Source: Paralichthys olivaceus (taxonomy: Eukaryota; Chordata; Actinopteri; Pleuronectiformes; Paralichthyidae). Taken from it: DNA of 64,000 nt. Positions 12,863-23,379 of the stretch are shown here, piece after piece; position 1 is the stretch's first letter; each line of letters starts with the position of its first letter. The translations under genes were made by a program, and so were the position numbers. The stretch spans positions 19,941,001 to 20,005,000 of the forward strand of contig NC_091110.1 of assembly GCF_024713975.1 (NCBI RefSeq), in the 5' to 3' direction. Below the pieces are notes generated by a model. That model was not told the origin of the DNA, searched no databases, and worked only from the letters and a program-made list of their open reading frames with translations.

Positions 12863-15693
12863 ATGGAGTCTGTGTGGACAATCTTCCTGCTGCTGATGGT
12901 CGGAGTTCAGGCTCAGAGCGGAGACACCGACACTGAAGCGGGTGAGTCACATCATCTCAGTTTATTTGTTCTTCATGAGAAACGCTCTTCATCACATGGA
13001 AAACTGAAAACATCTGGATTCAATAGAAATACAAATAGATCAATGTCTGCAGAACATGTTTCAACATCGAGCTTCAGCGCTGCTCTACACTGACCAACAG
13101 AAATATTATTGTGATGAACTAACTTACACAACACACTTACTTTCTCACATATATACTACACATACTATATATACTATACATACTATACAGTATATACTAT
13201 ATATACTATACATAATAGATATACTATTTCTGTATGTAATGTTTTCTATATGTCAGAGTCCAGAATCAGCTGCAGCTCTCACATCACCACTGAGGGAAAC
13301 AGTCTGACCTGTGAGCTGCTCCCTGGTCATCATGACGATGACGATGACGAGGACGAGGACGAGGATGAGGAGGAGGGCGACAGCATCAAGTCGATGACCC
13401 TGTGGTAAAACATCTTTCATGAGAATGTCGAGCTCCTCAGATCAGCGATGGTTAACCACAGACCTTGTTGTGTTCACAGCTCCCCTGATTGGAGCAACAG
13501 CCAGCGGAGCGACAAGTGTGTGAATAGTTCTGGGAACACGCTCAGTTTCACTATGGTGCCGGTCGTCAATTTCACCCTGACGGTTCACCTGAAGAGACGA
13601 GGAGCGATCAAGACCATAGTCGACCTAAAGAAGATAGGTACAGGAACTCAATTCGAGGTCAAAGGTCATGAGATCTCCTGTCGTTAAATCTGATTGATTC
13701 GTCCATTAAACGTTATTCAAATTAGTTAAAATATCCTATTAATATTAAAATATTAATGATTCAGATGATGTCACTGCTGCCACCATGTGGCCTGGAGTGA
13801 ATCCTTGAAGCAGCTGTGAGCTGAACATCAGGTGAGACTCTCACCTGTGTGATGTCATCATCATGTTCCCGCAGTTAAACCCAGACGACCTGAGGTGTGG
13901 AACGTCACGCTCAACCAGGAACTGAACCAGGCGGTCGTTTACATCCAGAGTCCGTACCACAGCGATTACCTGTCAGGCAACCAGATGTTCCAGCTGCAGA
14001 TCTGGACCACAAGGCTTGAGTTGGTACATAACTTTATCATTGAGTTTATTGAAAAACTTTCCTCCCGCGTCGTCTTATATTTAGATTAACGCTTCAGTTT
14101 TTATTCTCATCTTTGATAACATAGTTTTTCTTGTTTGACCTCAGACTCGTAACATCTCATCAGAGGGCGGCATGAAGATCGACATGGAGCATCTGAGGAA
14201 AAACACAGAGTACCACGTGATAGTGCGAGCGATCCCAGTGAAGCTTCTGAAGGGAAGCTGGAGCGAGTGGAGCGACAAGTTCAGTTTCTGCACTCCTGCT
14301 GGTGAGAAGAGAGAACGACAGTCAGTGTGTGAAGCAGCAGATTGTCGACTCGTTCACAGGAACACGTGGGGACATTCAGGCGAGGGGCGGAGCCTGTAGA
14401 GCAGCAGGAGGCGGGACATAATCTAAACTCTGCTGTGTAAACATCAGTGTTGTTGTTTACAGCTCGTCCACACGGCGTCGGCCCTCATCACCAAAACATC
14501 TGGAACCTTCTTCTACATGAATCTTCTACATGTCTGAAACATGTCAGGAACATGTCTGAAACATGTCAGGAACATGTGAGGAACATGTCTGAAACATGTC
14601 TGAAACATGTCAGGAACATGTCAGGAACATGTCTGAAACGTGTTAGTAACATGTCTGAAACGTGCCAGGAACATGTCTGAAACATGTTAGGAACATATCA
14701 GGAACATGTATGAAACATGTAAGGAACATGTTAGAAAAATGTCAGGAACGTGTTAGGAATGTGTCAGGAACATATCTGGAACATGTCTGAAACATGTATG
14801 AAACATGTTAGGAGTCTGGACATCAGACTGAAAGCAGAGTGATGATCCTGTCTCCTGTATGTTGTTTTTCAGGACAAGAAGCTGTCGACAGTTGGGAGAT
14901 GTACAAACTGATGCTGTGTCTCATCCTCCTGGTGGTTGTGATTGTCCCTGTCGTTTTCCTCTGGAAAAACAAGTAGGACGTTTGACAGAACATCAGAGAA
15001 ACGACTCGTGTTACTTCGACTTATCGTCTTTTCTTTTCTCTTCACAGAATCTTCACGTACATGTGGCCGAGTATTCCTCATCCTAAGGACACGCTGGTGC
15101 ACATCGGCAAACCGAACAAAGTGTGTGTGAACAACAACAGTGTCACATGTGTTGACAGAGCAAACTTCTGAGCTAACTGCTTTGCTAACTTTTGAGCTAA
15201 TTGCTAAGCTAGCTGTTGAGCTATCTGCTGAGCTAACTGCTGAGCTAACTGCTAACTCCTGAAAAGCTCTTGAAGACTTGCGACTCATCATTAAACTAAA
15301 GGTCGTGTGTTTCTGGTTTTTCAGGGTCTTCTATTGAACTTCTACCCCGAGGTGTTCAGCGCTCTCAGAGTCTCTTCGATGACGCAGGGTTGCGACAAAC
15401 CAGAGCCTTCGTTCAGTCCTGCTGACGGAGCGTTGAACCAGCCCTCCTCCACCCAGAGCTCCGACTGCAGGAGCACTACCAGCATCAGCACAGAGGAGCT
15501 GGAGCTCTCCGCCCTGCTGAGCGGGAGCTCCTCTGCGGCAGACGCCAGCCTCCACAGCGCCAGTCCCTCCCCTGTCCAAGACGTCCTGCTCGAGGGCGGA
15601 GCTGAACTCTGCAGTACAAGAACCGAGTCGGAGGCGCCAGGCCAGCAGGAGGAGGCCTACGTCACCATGTCCAGTTTCTACCGTGTCAAGTAG
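12863..15693 (+). CDS. il7r: Interleukin-7 receptor subunit alpha
   Basis: A type I cytokine receptor chain that binds IL-7 with the common gamma chain and signals through JAK1/STAT5 in lymphocyte development. Exons 12863-12941, 13257-13404, 13480-13637, 13875-14023, 14145-14301, 14873-14972, 15048-15120 and 15325-15693 give 410 aa (human 459). Residues 1-18 are a signal peptide. Domain D1 has paired cysteines (C32, C45) and an acidic run at 53-66; a fibronectin-III domain follows with WSEWS at 217-221; a transmembrane helix spans about 243-260; box 1 (WPSIPHPKDTL) begins at 270. The C-terminus EEAYVTMSSFY holds Y400, matching the human STAT5-docking tyrosine (Y449 in mature or precursor numbering as usually quoted). 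That tail and neighbouring lmbrd2 (human 5p13) make the assignment firm. Confidence 0.93.
14517..14815 (+). repeat. il7r: 11-bp tandem repeat (AACATGTCTGA / AACATGTCAGG) in an il7r intron
   Basis: About 26 degenerate copies of an 11-bp unit built on palindromic ACATGT fill the intron before the transmembrane exon. Several units read GAACATGTCT, which matches the p53 half-site consensus RRRCWWGYYY. Confidence 0.9.
15165..15262 (+). repeat. GAGCTAACTGCT short tandem repeat in the last il7r intron
   Basis: Degenerate copies of a GCTAACTGCT/GAGCTAATTGCT motif lie about 65 bp upstream of the last exon. A similar (CTAACTG)n motif recurs near 63690. Confidence 0.7.
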
Positions 15694-15989
15694 CCTGAGT
15701 TGATCCAACTTCCAGTCTGAGGGTCAGCGCCCCCATGAGGCCTAAATATAAATCTGAGAGATGGCAAAGTAACTGTATGATACGGAAGAAAAACACGCGT
15801 CATTGAGACTGTGTCGGGCGTCAGACGTCAGAACTCAAGTTCTTCTTGACGTTTGACCAGAACTCTGATTCTGCTTCTCTCAAACTCTTCACATCAAAAT
15901 GTTTATTTCATCAAAGTTTTTGCATCCATGTTGTCCAGAGGATGGACACCACCAGCTGTCCTCCACCATGAGGTCAACGTTTGTCTTTA

Positions 15990-16232
15990 TAACCATACAC
16001 TGTAAATAAAGATGGACGACATGCCTCCACTTCCTCCAGAAATTCAACCAAAACACCTCAGGTTTGTGCTGATGACGTAATTTGGTGATTAATGCCTGCT
16101 TTGATTCTTTAAGTGGAGGAGGCGGGGTTCATGACCTATACTACAGCCAGACACCAGGGGGCCATCGAGACGCTTTGGCTTCACTTTTGGGAGCCTTCAT
16201 GTTGCCCATCTTTATTTATAGTCTCTTGAAGT
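15990..16232. mobile_element. MITE-like non-autonomous element with terminal inverted repeats
   Basis: The left end (CACTGTAAATAAAGATGGAC, about 15998) is nearly the reverse complement of the right end (CATGTTGCCCATCTTTATTT at about 16198-16217). The interior carries GGCGGGGTTCATGACCTATA and ACACCAGGGGGCCATC, a combination I associate with abundant short teleost repeats; a database match is not available here. It lies between convergent il7r and ppp1r3b, and its left end supplies an AATAAA (16005-16010) downstream of the il7r stop. Confidence 0.7.
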
Positions 16233-16295
16233 TTGAGCAACTTCCTCCATGAAAGAGTCGGATGATGAGTCAGGACAGTGTTTCCTGATCAAAAT

Positions 16296-16306
16296 AACTT
16301 TATTAA
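16296..16306 (-). terminator. Candidate poly(A) signal for ppp1r3b
   Basis: TTTATT at 16299-16304 reads AATAAA on the minus strand, about 250 bp beyond the ppp1r3b stop codon. It is the first such hexamer in that direction that lies outside the MITE. Confidence 0.45.
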
Positions 16307-16549
16307 CAATTATTTCTAACACAAGAAACTAGAATAAATCTCATTGAAAACATAAACAAACTCATATAATGAAAAGGCGTTAAAGTTAAAACGTGTCTAT
16401 TGATAAATGTTTGAAATAAAATCTGATTTGTAGTTTTCTTCTCAATATCTGACTCTGATGTATCTTCACAGAATATTCACTGTTAGCACATGTAACGACC
16501 AATCACAGACATGAGTTTTAAAAACAACAACGTGGGCGGTGACACATGT

Positions 16550-17398
16550 TCAGTAGTACGGGCCAATGTTCTCGTATCCCGCATAACTCGGCCAATCAGG
16601 AAAGATCCCGTGTGAACAGGTGGGGCTACCGTACGGGTCAAAATGGATCCCAAAGTCCTGGGAGCTAGTGTGGCGGCCGCAGGCGCCCGGCTGACTCATC
16701 TTCATTGATGACCAGACGATCCTGTAGTTGTTTCCATGGTTACTGTCCCAGAACTTGCATCTGTCCACCTCATAACAGACAGCGAACTCGACGTGTTGGT
16801 GAGGCAGCAGATCCTCTGGCAGAGACACCTCGAAGGAGAAGGTGTCGCTGTGCGAGCTGGGATACGTGTCCTTCGTGTACATGCAGTCCACGTCCATGTG
16901 GCTCATCCAGGTGTCAAAGGTCACCCGCAGCTTCACGCGTTTCTCAAACGACGTGTTTCTGACTTTGATGGTTCCTGTCAGCGTCTTGTCCTTCAGCACG
17001 CAGCGCTCCAGGCTCACAAGGTTCCTCTCCAGCCTCTGATGGAAGAGCAGGTAGTCTGAGGATGGCTGAGCGAAGTCTAGCACCAGTTTGTCGTCCTCAG
17101 CCGTCAGACTCAGAGAGGCGCTCAGCATCTCCTGGATGTTAGCAGGAATATCTATGGGATCGTTGAACTGGGAGAAAACCTTCACCTTCGTTAAAGACAA
17201 ACCTCTGTCATCAGCAAACCACACTTTCTTTTTTGCTTCTCCTGCGTCTCCAGAGGACGCTGCTCTCTCGTCAGGCTCGGACTTGTCCACACAGTCAGAC
17301 TGTTGAAACCTCAGAGCAGGTTTGAAGGTTGTGCTCGTCGTCCTGTAGACAAACTCCTCCTGGGGCAGATACAGCGGTAGAGCCATGTTGATGGACAT
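16550..17398 (-). CDS. ppp1r3b: Protein phosphatase 1 regulatory subunit 3B (glycogen-targeting, G-L type)
   Basis: A 282-aa protein encoded in one exon. It tethers PP1 catalytic subunit to glycogen and so promotes glycogen synthase dephosphorylation. The PP1-docking RVxF-type motif is KVWF at residues 58-61, followed by ADDRGLSLTKVKVFSQF. A CBM21 glycogen-binding domain covers about 125-235 (LERNLVSLERCVLKDKTLTG, WDSNHGNNYRIV). The last 16 residues (PDWPSYAGYENIGPYY) correspond to the segment that in the liver protein binds phosphorylase a, with both terminal tyrosines kept. A splice acceptor (TCTCTTTCAG, minus strand, about 17410-17419) lies just before the ATG, so a non-coding first exon is likely. 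A second in-frame ATG is at codon 5. The 3C and 3D paralogues lack this GPYY tail, which favours 3B. Confidence 0.93.
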   Translation of the reverse strand: MSINMALPLYLPQEEFVYRTTSTTFKPALRFQQSDCVDKSEPDERAASSGDAGEAKKKVWFADDRGLSLTKVKVFSQFNDPIDIPANIQEMLSASLSLTAEDDKLVLDFAQPSSDYLLFHQRLERNLVSLERCVLKDKTLTGTIKVRNTSFEKRVKLRVTFDTWMSHMDVDCMYTKDTYPSSHSDTFSFEVSLPEDLLPHQHVEFAVCYEVDRCKFWDSNHGNNYRIVWSSMKMSQPGACGRHTSSQDFGIHFDPYGSPTCSHGIFPDWPSYAGYENIGPYY

Positions 17399-17754
17399 GA
17401 TGAGACTCTGAAAGAGATGGAGGACGTTTCAAATCATCATTCTGTCAGAATATCATCTACTCACTTCAGTACTTTTATTTCTTGATCATTTTAACACAAA
17501 GCTTTGTGAGGAACTAAATGTTTCCTCTGTCTTCGATAAAGTTTTCTACACCCTGAAGAAGTATTGAAGACTCACTTTGTCTCTGTCTAGTGTCTCCACC
17601 TGTCCTCACCTGTCTCCACCTGCTGCTACATCAAACGTCTAGCTCTCTGATTGGCCGCTCAAATATTTGAAGCATTCGGAAAACGTAAGGATGTTGATGA
17701 AACTCCACTGCAACTGCAAACCATGTTACCTGGAGCAGTGGCTGAGGATCATGG

Positions 17755-17872
17755 ACAGGTTCTCAGTGGTTCTCGCAGGTTCTCAGACGTCTCTCAGGTT
17801 CTCAGTGGTTCTTAGTGGTTCTCTCTGTAGTTCTCTCAGTTTCTCAGATGTTCTCTCAGGTTCTCAGTGGTG
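17755..17872. repeat. GGTTCTCAG short degenerate repeat
   Basis: Roughly a dozen imperfect copies of GGTTCTCAG(TG) lie in the 5' flank of ppp1r3b. No coding potential is evident. Confidence 0.7.
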
Positions 17873-18073
17873 AGGTCATCATTACAGTCTGATGTCTCAA
17901 GCTCTTCTCTCATTTTCCTCTGAATATTTTTCAGTTGAGGCTCCAAACTCACTCAGGGTTCACGTGAACATCTGCAGAGAACCAATCAGTGAGGCCGTGG
18001 ACAGAATGGCCAATAGGTCGACAGGGTCGAGTACACACCCCCTCTTCTCAGCCTGACTTTCATTATTCACTCT

Positions 18074-18077
<4 letters not shown>

Positions 18078-18124
<47 letters not shown>

Positions 18125-18125
18125 T
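18078..18125. repeat. (TA)n microsatellite
   Basis: About 20 TA dinucleotides in a row form an AT tract that could extrude as a cruciform. Confidence 0.95.
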
Positions 18126-18379
18126 AACTTATATAATATATTAGTTTTAGTGAGCACTATTGGTTTTTATCATATAAAGTTAAACAGTTGGCTCTATGTT
18201 CTGTTTTTCTGTGTCACAGAGTCAAAGAACGAGCTGCTTCTCTCACACTGAACCTGTCAATATTTATTCACACAAAGCATGAAGTTCAACAGGTCAGAGA
18301 TACGACAGGTCTGTGTCCCTGACTGCACCAAGAACAGAGAACACAGAACACAGAAGACAGAGGACAGAACATGAGCACA

Positions 18380-18790
18380 GAACATAGACTTGTATGGATA
18401 CCAGCACATGTGGGAATCAGAGGAAACAAAACAGCTGAGAAATGTGCAAAGGAAGCAACGAAAGGGATCAAACTGACGTCACAGGAGCTTTTAGTGACAC
18501 AGAAATGAAGACCACACTTCAGCACAAGTTAACAGCAGAGGGAAGTAGAGAAAACAGGAAGGTGTTTTTACACAATTTAAAGAGAGAGATAGGTATGTTG
18601 AGAAACACGAACCCGGAGAGAGGAAACACTCATATCTAGGTTACGTTGTGGTCACACAGGATTGAACAGAACATTATATATAATAGAAAAACAACAGGAA
18701 ACTTTAGAACACGTTAAAGTCTACTCTCATAAATATGAAGTCGAGAAGAGAACTGAGACTGAAGCTTCAAGAAATAAAGCTGAGGAATAA
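18380..18790 (+). mobile_element. Decayed LINE retrotransposon 3' end (RNase H-like remnant)
   Basis: From 18395 the translation begins WIPAHVGIRGNKTAEKCAKE, the signature W.P.H.GI.GNE.AD..A that ends the RNase H domain of many LINE-encoded polymerases. It runs into a stop near 18505. In another frame from about 18643 comes LRCGHTGLN with ETLEHV downstream, resembling the LR.GHTGLN...ETVEHVL segment that follows RNase H in such elements. Frameshifts and stops show it is dead. Without a library I cannot name the clade. Confidence 0.7.
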
Positions 18791-18904
18791 TTTACATATG
18801 ATTCATCTTTTACAGAGAAGTTCAGGAGACAAATGTTATATGTGTTGGCTCAATATCTCAAAAGGACAAAGTTCATGGAGAAAATATAACTTTTTGTGTA
18901 TAAA

Positions 18905-18914
18905 TATGTATATA

Positions 18915-18950
<36 letters not shown>
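18905..18950. repeat. (TA)n / CACA microsatellite beside the Tc1 remnant
   Basis: A TA run followed by CACACACA directly abuts the terminal repeat of the Tc1-like element. Confidence 0.9.
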
Positions 18951-18954
<4 letters not shown>

Positions 18955-19412
18955 TGCCTGGCCTAGAAAAAGTCGCCACCTGGATTTAGGCAGATTGAGG
19001 GAATAGTGCCTACTGTACAAACCTGTGGGGGCGGTGCTATGATCTGGGGTCGCTGCAGTTGGTCAGGTCAAGGTTCAGCAACATTATGTGCCCAACGAAT
19101 GAGGTCAGCTGACCACCTGAATATGGTTATTCCATCAATGGATTTGATCTTCCCTGATGCCACGGGCATATTCCCAGAGGACAGTGCCAGGAGTCATCAG
19201 GCTCAAATTGTGAGACAGTGGTTCAGGGAGCATGAGACATGGTTTTCACACATGGATTGGCCACTGACAGAGTCCAGACCTTAACCCCGTTGAGAATCTT
19301 TGCTGGAGAAGGCTTTGTGCCGTGGTCCGACTCTCCCATCATCAATACAAGATCTTGAAAAATTAATGCAACACTGGACGGAAATAAATCTTGTGACATT
19401 GCAGAAGCTCAT
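18951..19412 (+). mobile_element. Decayed Tc1/mariner-like DNA transposon
   Basis: The left end ACTGCCTGGCC followed by AAAAAGTCGCCACCTGGATT resembles the terminal repeat of a common teleost Tc1-type element. The transposase similarity begins almost at once with GGGAMIWG, continues through [18 protein letters not shown] (cf. FQQDNAPCHKA..., second catalytic aspartate) and HMDWP, then shifts frame before the residue equivalent to NPIENLW. The 5' half of the gene is missing and the right end dissolves into (TA)n at about 19415, so it is an internally deleted, truncated, non-functional copy. Confidence 0.8.
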
Positions 19413-19414
19413 CG

Positions 19415-19467
19415 AAACATTTATATATATATATGTATATACATATATATATATATATATATCTGCA

Positions 19468-19520
<53 letters not shown>
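19415..19520. repeat. Interrupted (TA)n microsatellite
   Basis: Two long TA runs flank a short CTGCAG interruption and end in CTGTAGATATCC. They replace the expected right terminus of the Tc1 remnant. Confidence 0.95.
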
Positions 19521-19599
19521 ATATCCGATCCACACCAGCTGGTGGCGGTAATGCACCTTAAAACTGTTTTATTGCCATAACACGTCAAAAAGAAGAAGA

Positions 19600-19825
19600 G
19601 CTGCTGCGCACGCGCTGAGCCCATGCCCGTCTGTGACGTCATCGTCCGCTCCTCCGAATGTGAGTGGAGCTGCTCTGCTAACAGCTAGCAGCTAGCAGCG
19701 GAGACTCGGAGGATTAACCCTGGTTTTATGGAGCACGGGGCGGGACAGAGGCTCACCACGGTCCGCAGAGAATCCTGAGCAGGTCCTGTTCCTCCGGAGG
19801 AACCTCCGCTGACTCGTTCCACACG
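19600..19825 (+). promoter_or_regulatory. lmbrd2: lmbrd2 promoter and non-coding first exon
   Basis: A GC-rich stretch contains a perfect cAMP-response element TGACGTCA at 19634-19641. The probable 5' UTR exon ends at the donor CACACG|GTGAGA (19825/19826). The coding exon that follows has its acceptor at 20961-20964, giving a first intron of about 1.1 kb. The exact transcription start is not visible. Confidence 0.6.
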
Positions 19826-20429
19826 GTGAGAACACAACGACACCGTGTTAGCCCGGATAGCTAACGCCAGCTAGCTGTCAGTGTCTGACCGGCCATCAGC
19901 CAGCTGGGAAACATCTGCACACATCCTGTGAAACATCTGCACACATCCTGTCACAGGACTTACTCTGTGTCTTCTCCTCGCGTCTGTGTTCACCGGGACA
20001 ACATGTCTGTGACTGTGTCCGGGTTAGCTAGCAGGCTAATGACCAGCGTCAGGAGATACGATCTAAATAAGAGGAAGAGAAACGTGTTTCATGTAAAATA
20101 CTGAAAAAGACAGAAACAGCAGGAAGAGAGAGATGAGAAGACACAAGTCACGAAGAACCACACAACCAATGAACTCACCACTGACACCAACAGCAGCAGG
20201 TCAAACAAACACAACCATCACGAAACCTATTGGTTTATATTTGTAGTTATTTGTTTTTCTCTGGTTTCTACCTTTGGTCCCGATTTACTGTTAAATATGT
20301 TGTTATTCATATTGTTTCATCAAAACGTGAGTTTAACATGTTGTCTGTGTGAAGTCAGTGACGGTGGGACAGGAAGTAGAGAAGCAGGAAGAAGCTGCAG
20401 CTGTTCAGTCTCATCATGATTCGATGTAC

Positions 20430-20431
20430 TG

Positions 20432-20479
<48 letters not shown>

Positions 20480-20480
20480 A
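20430..20480 (+). repeat. (TG)n microsatellite in lmbrd2 intron 1
   Basis: About 23 TG dinucleotides lie in the first intron, some 480 bp upstream of the coding exon. Confidence 0.95.
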
Positions 20481-20998
20481 TCATAACTTGATGCAAACTG
20501 CCCATTGTACTTTTTGTGTAGCTCTGTTTTATAATATCTCATTCATTTTGTGTGTCATGGATGTACTTTTGTTCTATTTGGGAGAAGCTGAAGGGAAACG
20601 TACAGTTTAATCTGTCAGAGATGAAACTTTATCTTCAGCAGATTTCACAGATCAGGTGAATCCATCTTCTTTAAAGTCTTTGTGTTCCTGTTGTCACTCG
20701 GACAAGAAGGAAGATAAGACGAACTAAGTTCATCAGCTGCAACATAAAAGTGACTACAGGGACACCTAGTGTTTAGGTGGAGGATGGTCACTGCAGCTCA
20801 GGAAACATTGATGTGATAAACAGCTGCTGCGTCAGTTAACCTGAATGTTTCTTCTCCTGCATCACACACTTGTTGCTCTGCACAGGAGGAATCGTCACAT
20901 TTTCACTCAGTAATTTCACACAGGAAATGTCAGCGCCCTGAACGTCTCCTCTCTCTTTCTGCAGGATTTTGTCGGGCTGCTGAGACGAGACCGGCGCC

Positions 20999-21230
20999 AT
21001 GAGCGGGGCAGCTCTGGGCATCGAGATCGTGGTGGTGTTTTTCCTGGCACTGTTCCTGCTGCACCGATATGGAGACTTCAGAAGGCAGCAGCGCATGGTG
21101 CTGTTCGGCACGCTGCTCGCCTGGTACCTGTGTTTCCTCATTGTCTTCATCTTACCTCTGGACGTCAGCACGGTCAGTAACCACCAGAGGAAACACTTAA
21201 CACTAACCCTCTGAATCCACGGAGGCCTTG

Positions 21231-21288
<58 letters not shown>

Positions 21289-21415
21289 CTCTCCTTATAG
21301 ACCATCTATAAGCAGTGTAAGATCGACCATGAGGAGCACACGACTGTTCCCACTGTCACTCCTCCATCGTCCAATCACACAACGACTAACTCATCTGTCA
21401 CTCCCACTAAGAGGT

Positions 21416-21465
<50 letters not shown>

Positions 21466-23012
21466 AGACATGTGATAAAGACCCAGCCCACACTGTATTA
21501 TCAGACAACACTAACGTTTTATATTCTAATTAATCTATTTGATATCTAGAATGTGACTCAGCAGATTTAATATCTTTATCTGTTAACCCTCAGACTGATT
21601 ATCACTCGGCCGATCAACATCGAACAGAAACCAACAAAGTTTGAGGCTGAGGTTCAAACACTTTGGACCGAAGTGTTTGTGTTTTTACTCGATGACGTCT
21701 TGAACCAAGTGTGATTTGATCACGAGAGTTAAAGAAAGTGATAAAAAAAAATCCCCTCCTGCCAAACTAGCTTCTTCTTCTCTCCTCGTATAGTTCACCA
21801 AAGTCCTGCTACAAACCGTGGAGCTACATCCCTGACGGGATCATGCCCGTGTTCTGGAGAGTTGTGTACTGGACGTCTCAGTGTCTCACATGGTCAGTAT
21901 GAGTCTGTGACGAAGAACGTGTGTGGAACCAATTTAAAACGTGATGTAGAATGTGAAGAACTGATGACGGGATGGTTGGACTCTGTGCTCTCAGGCTGCT
22001 GCTCCCCTTCATGCAGTCATACGCTCGCTCAGGAGGGTTCTCCATCACCGGGAAAATCAAAACGGCTCTGATAGAAAACGCCATTTATTACGGAACGTAC
22101 CTGCTGATCTTTGGTTCTCTGCTCATCTACGTGGCGGTTCATCCAGACTGGCATCTGTCCTGGTGAGTGCACTCTGGTTTTAAAGGTAACCTGTGGTTCT
22201 GTTTGATAATGTGTGGTTCTTTTGGTTCTGGTTCAATGCGGCTCTGTGTGGTTCTTCAGGTACGAGCTCCAGACCATCGGGATCACTGCAGCCAACACCT
22301 GGGGTCTGTTCCTGCTGGTTCTGCTGCTCGGATACGGCCTGGTGGAAATCCCTCGCTCGTACTGGAACGCCTCGCGACACGGACACCTGCTCATCAAGAC
22401 GTACTTCAAGGCGTCCAAACTGATGACGGAGAAGGCGGACGCAGAGGAGAACCTGGAGGACGTCATGGAGGTGAGCGGTCTGGAGACGAGTGTAGCGTTA
22501 ACGTCACGTCACGTCAGTGTTCTAATGTGACACGTCTTCTGCTGCAGGAAGTGAGAAAAGTCAGTGAGTCCATCAAATACAATCATCCACTGAGGAAGTG
22601 CATCGACACCATTCTCAGAAAGGTAGGACACCGACTTTCACCTGTCATTGATCGTCACTGATCAGCTGACTGACTGATCTGACTCCGCCTCCTCAGTGTC
22701 CGGTTGATTACCAGGAGAAGATGGGCAGGAACATGGACGACTACGAGGACTTTGACGACAAACAGAACACGTATCCCAGCGAGAGGAGTCTGGTGAAGCT
22801 TCACAAACAGGTGAGACGCTGAGGCCTCATGTCATTGGACGTCCACTGCAGCTGTGTCTGACTTCAGGCTCCGTGTCACAGCCGCGTGACTCTGCCGTCC
22901 CCTCCCGTTCAAATACGTCCTTTAAACCCCTTTTTGTACTGATCTGAACATTATAAGATATTAGCGAGTTGGGATTTTAAGAAATTTCCGATGCGCTTCA
23001 TCAGCTGATACA

Positions 23013-23045
<33 letters not shown>

Positions 23046-23303
23046 TCAGGTTATCTATGCGGTGCAGAGACACAACAGGACTCGTGTTCAGTGGCAGATC
23101 CTCCTGCAGCAGGCCATCCACCTGGAGGACGTGGCCAAGAATGAGACCAGTTCCACTCACCAGTTTGTCCACAGCTTCCCGTCGTCTGGACCCGTCAGCT
23201 GGTTCAACAGATACGTCTACACCCCGACTGCAGGTGGGTCCGAGCACAAACATGGAGGTCAAAGGTCATCAGCTGAGTAGGTGGTCCACTGTGTCCCTGA
23301 CCA

Positions 23304-23379
<76 letters not shown>

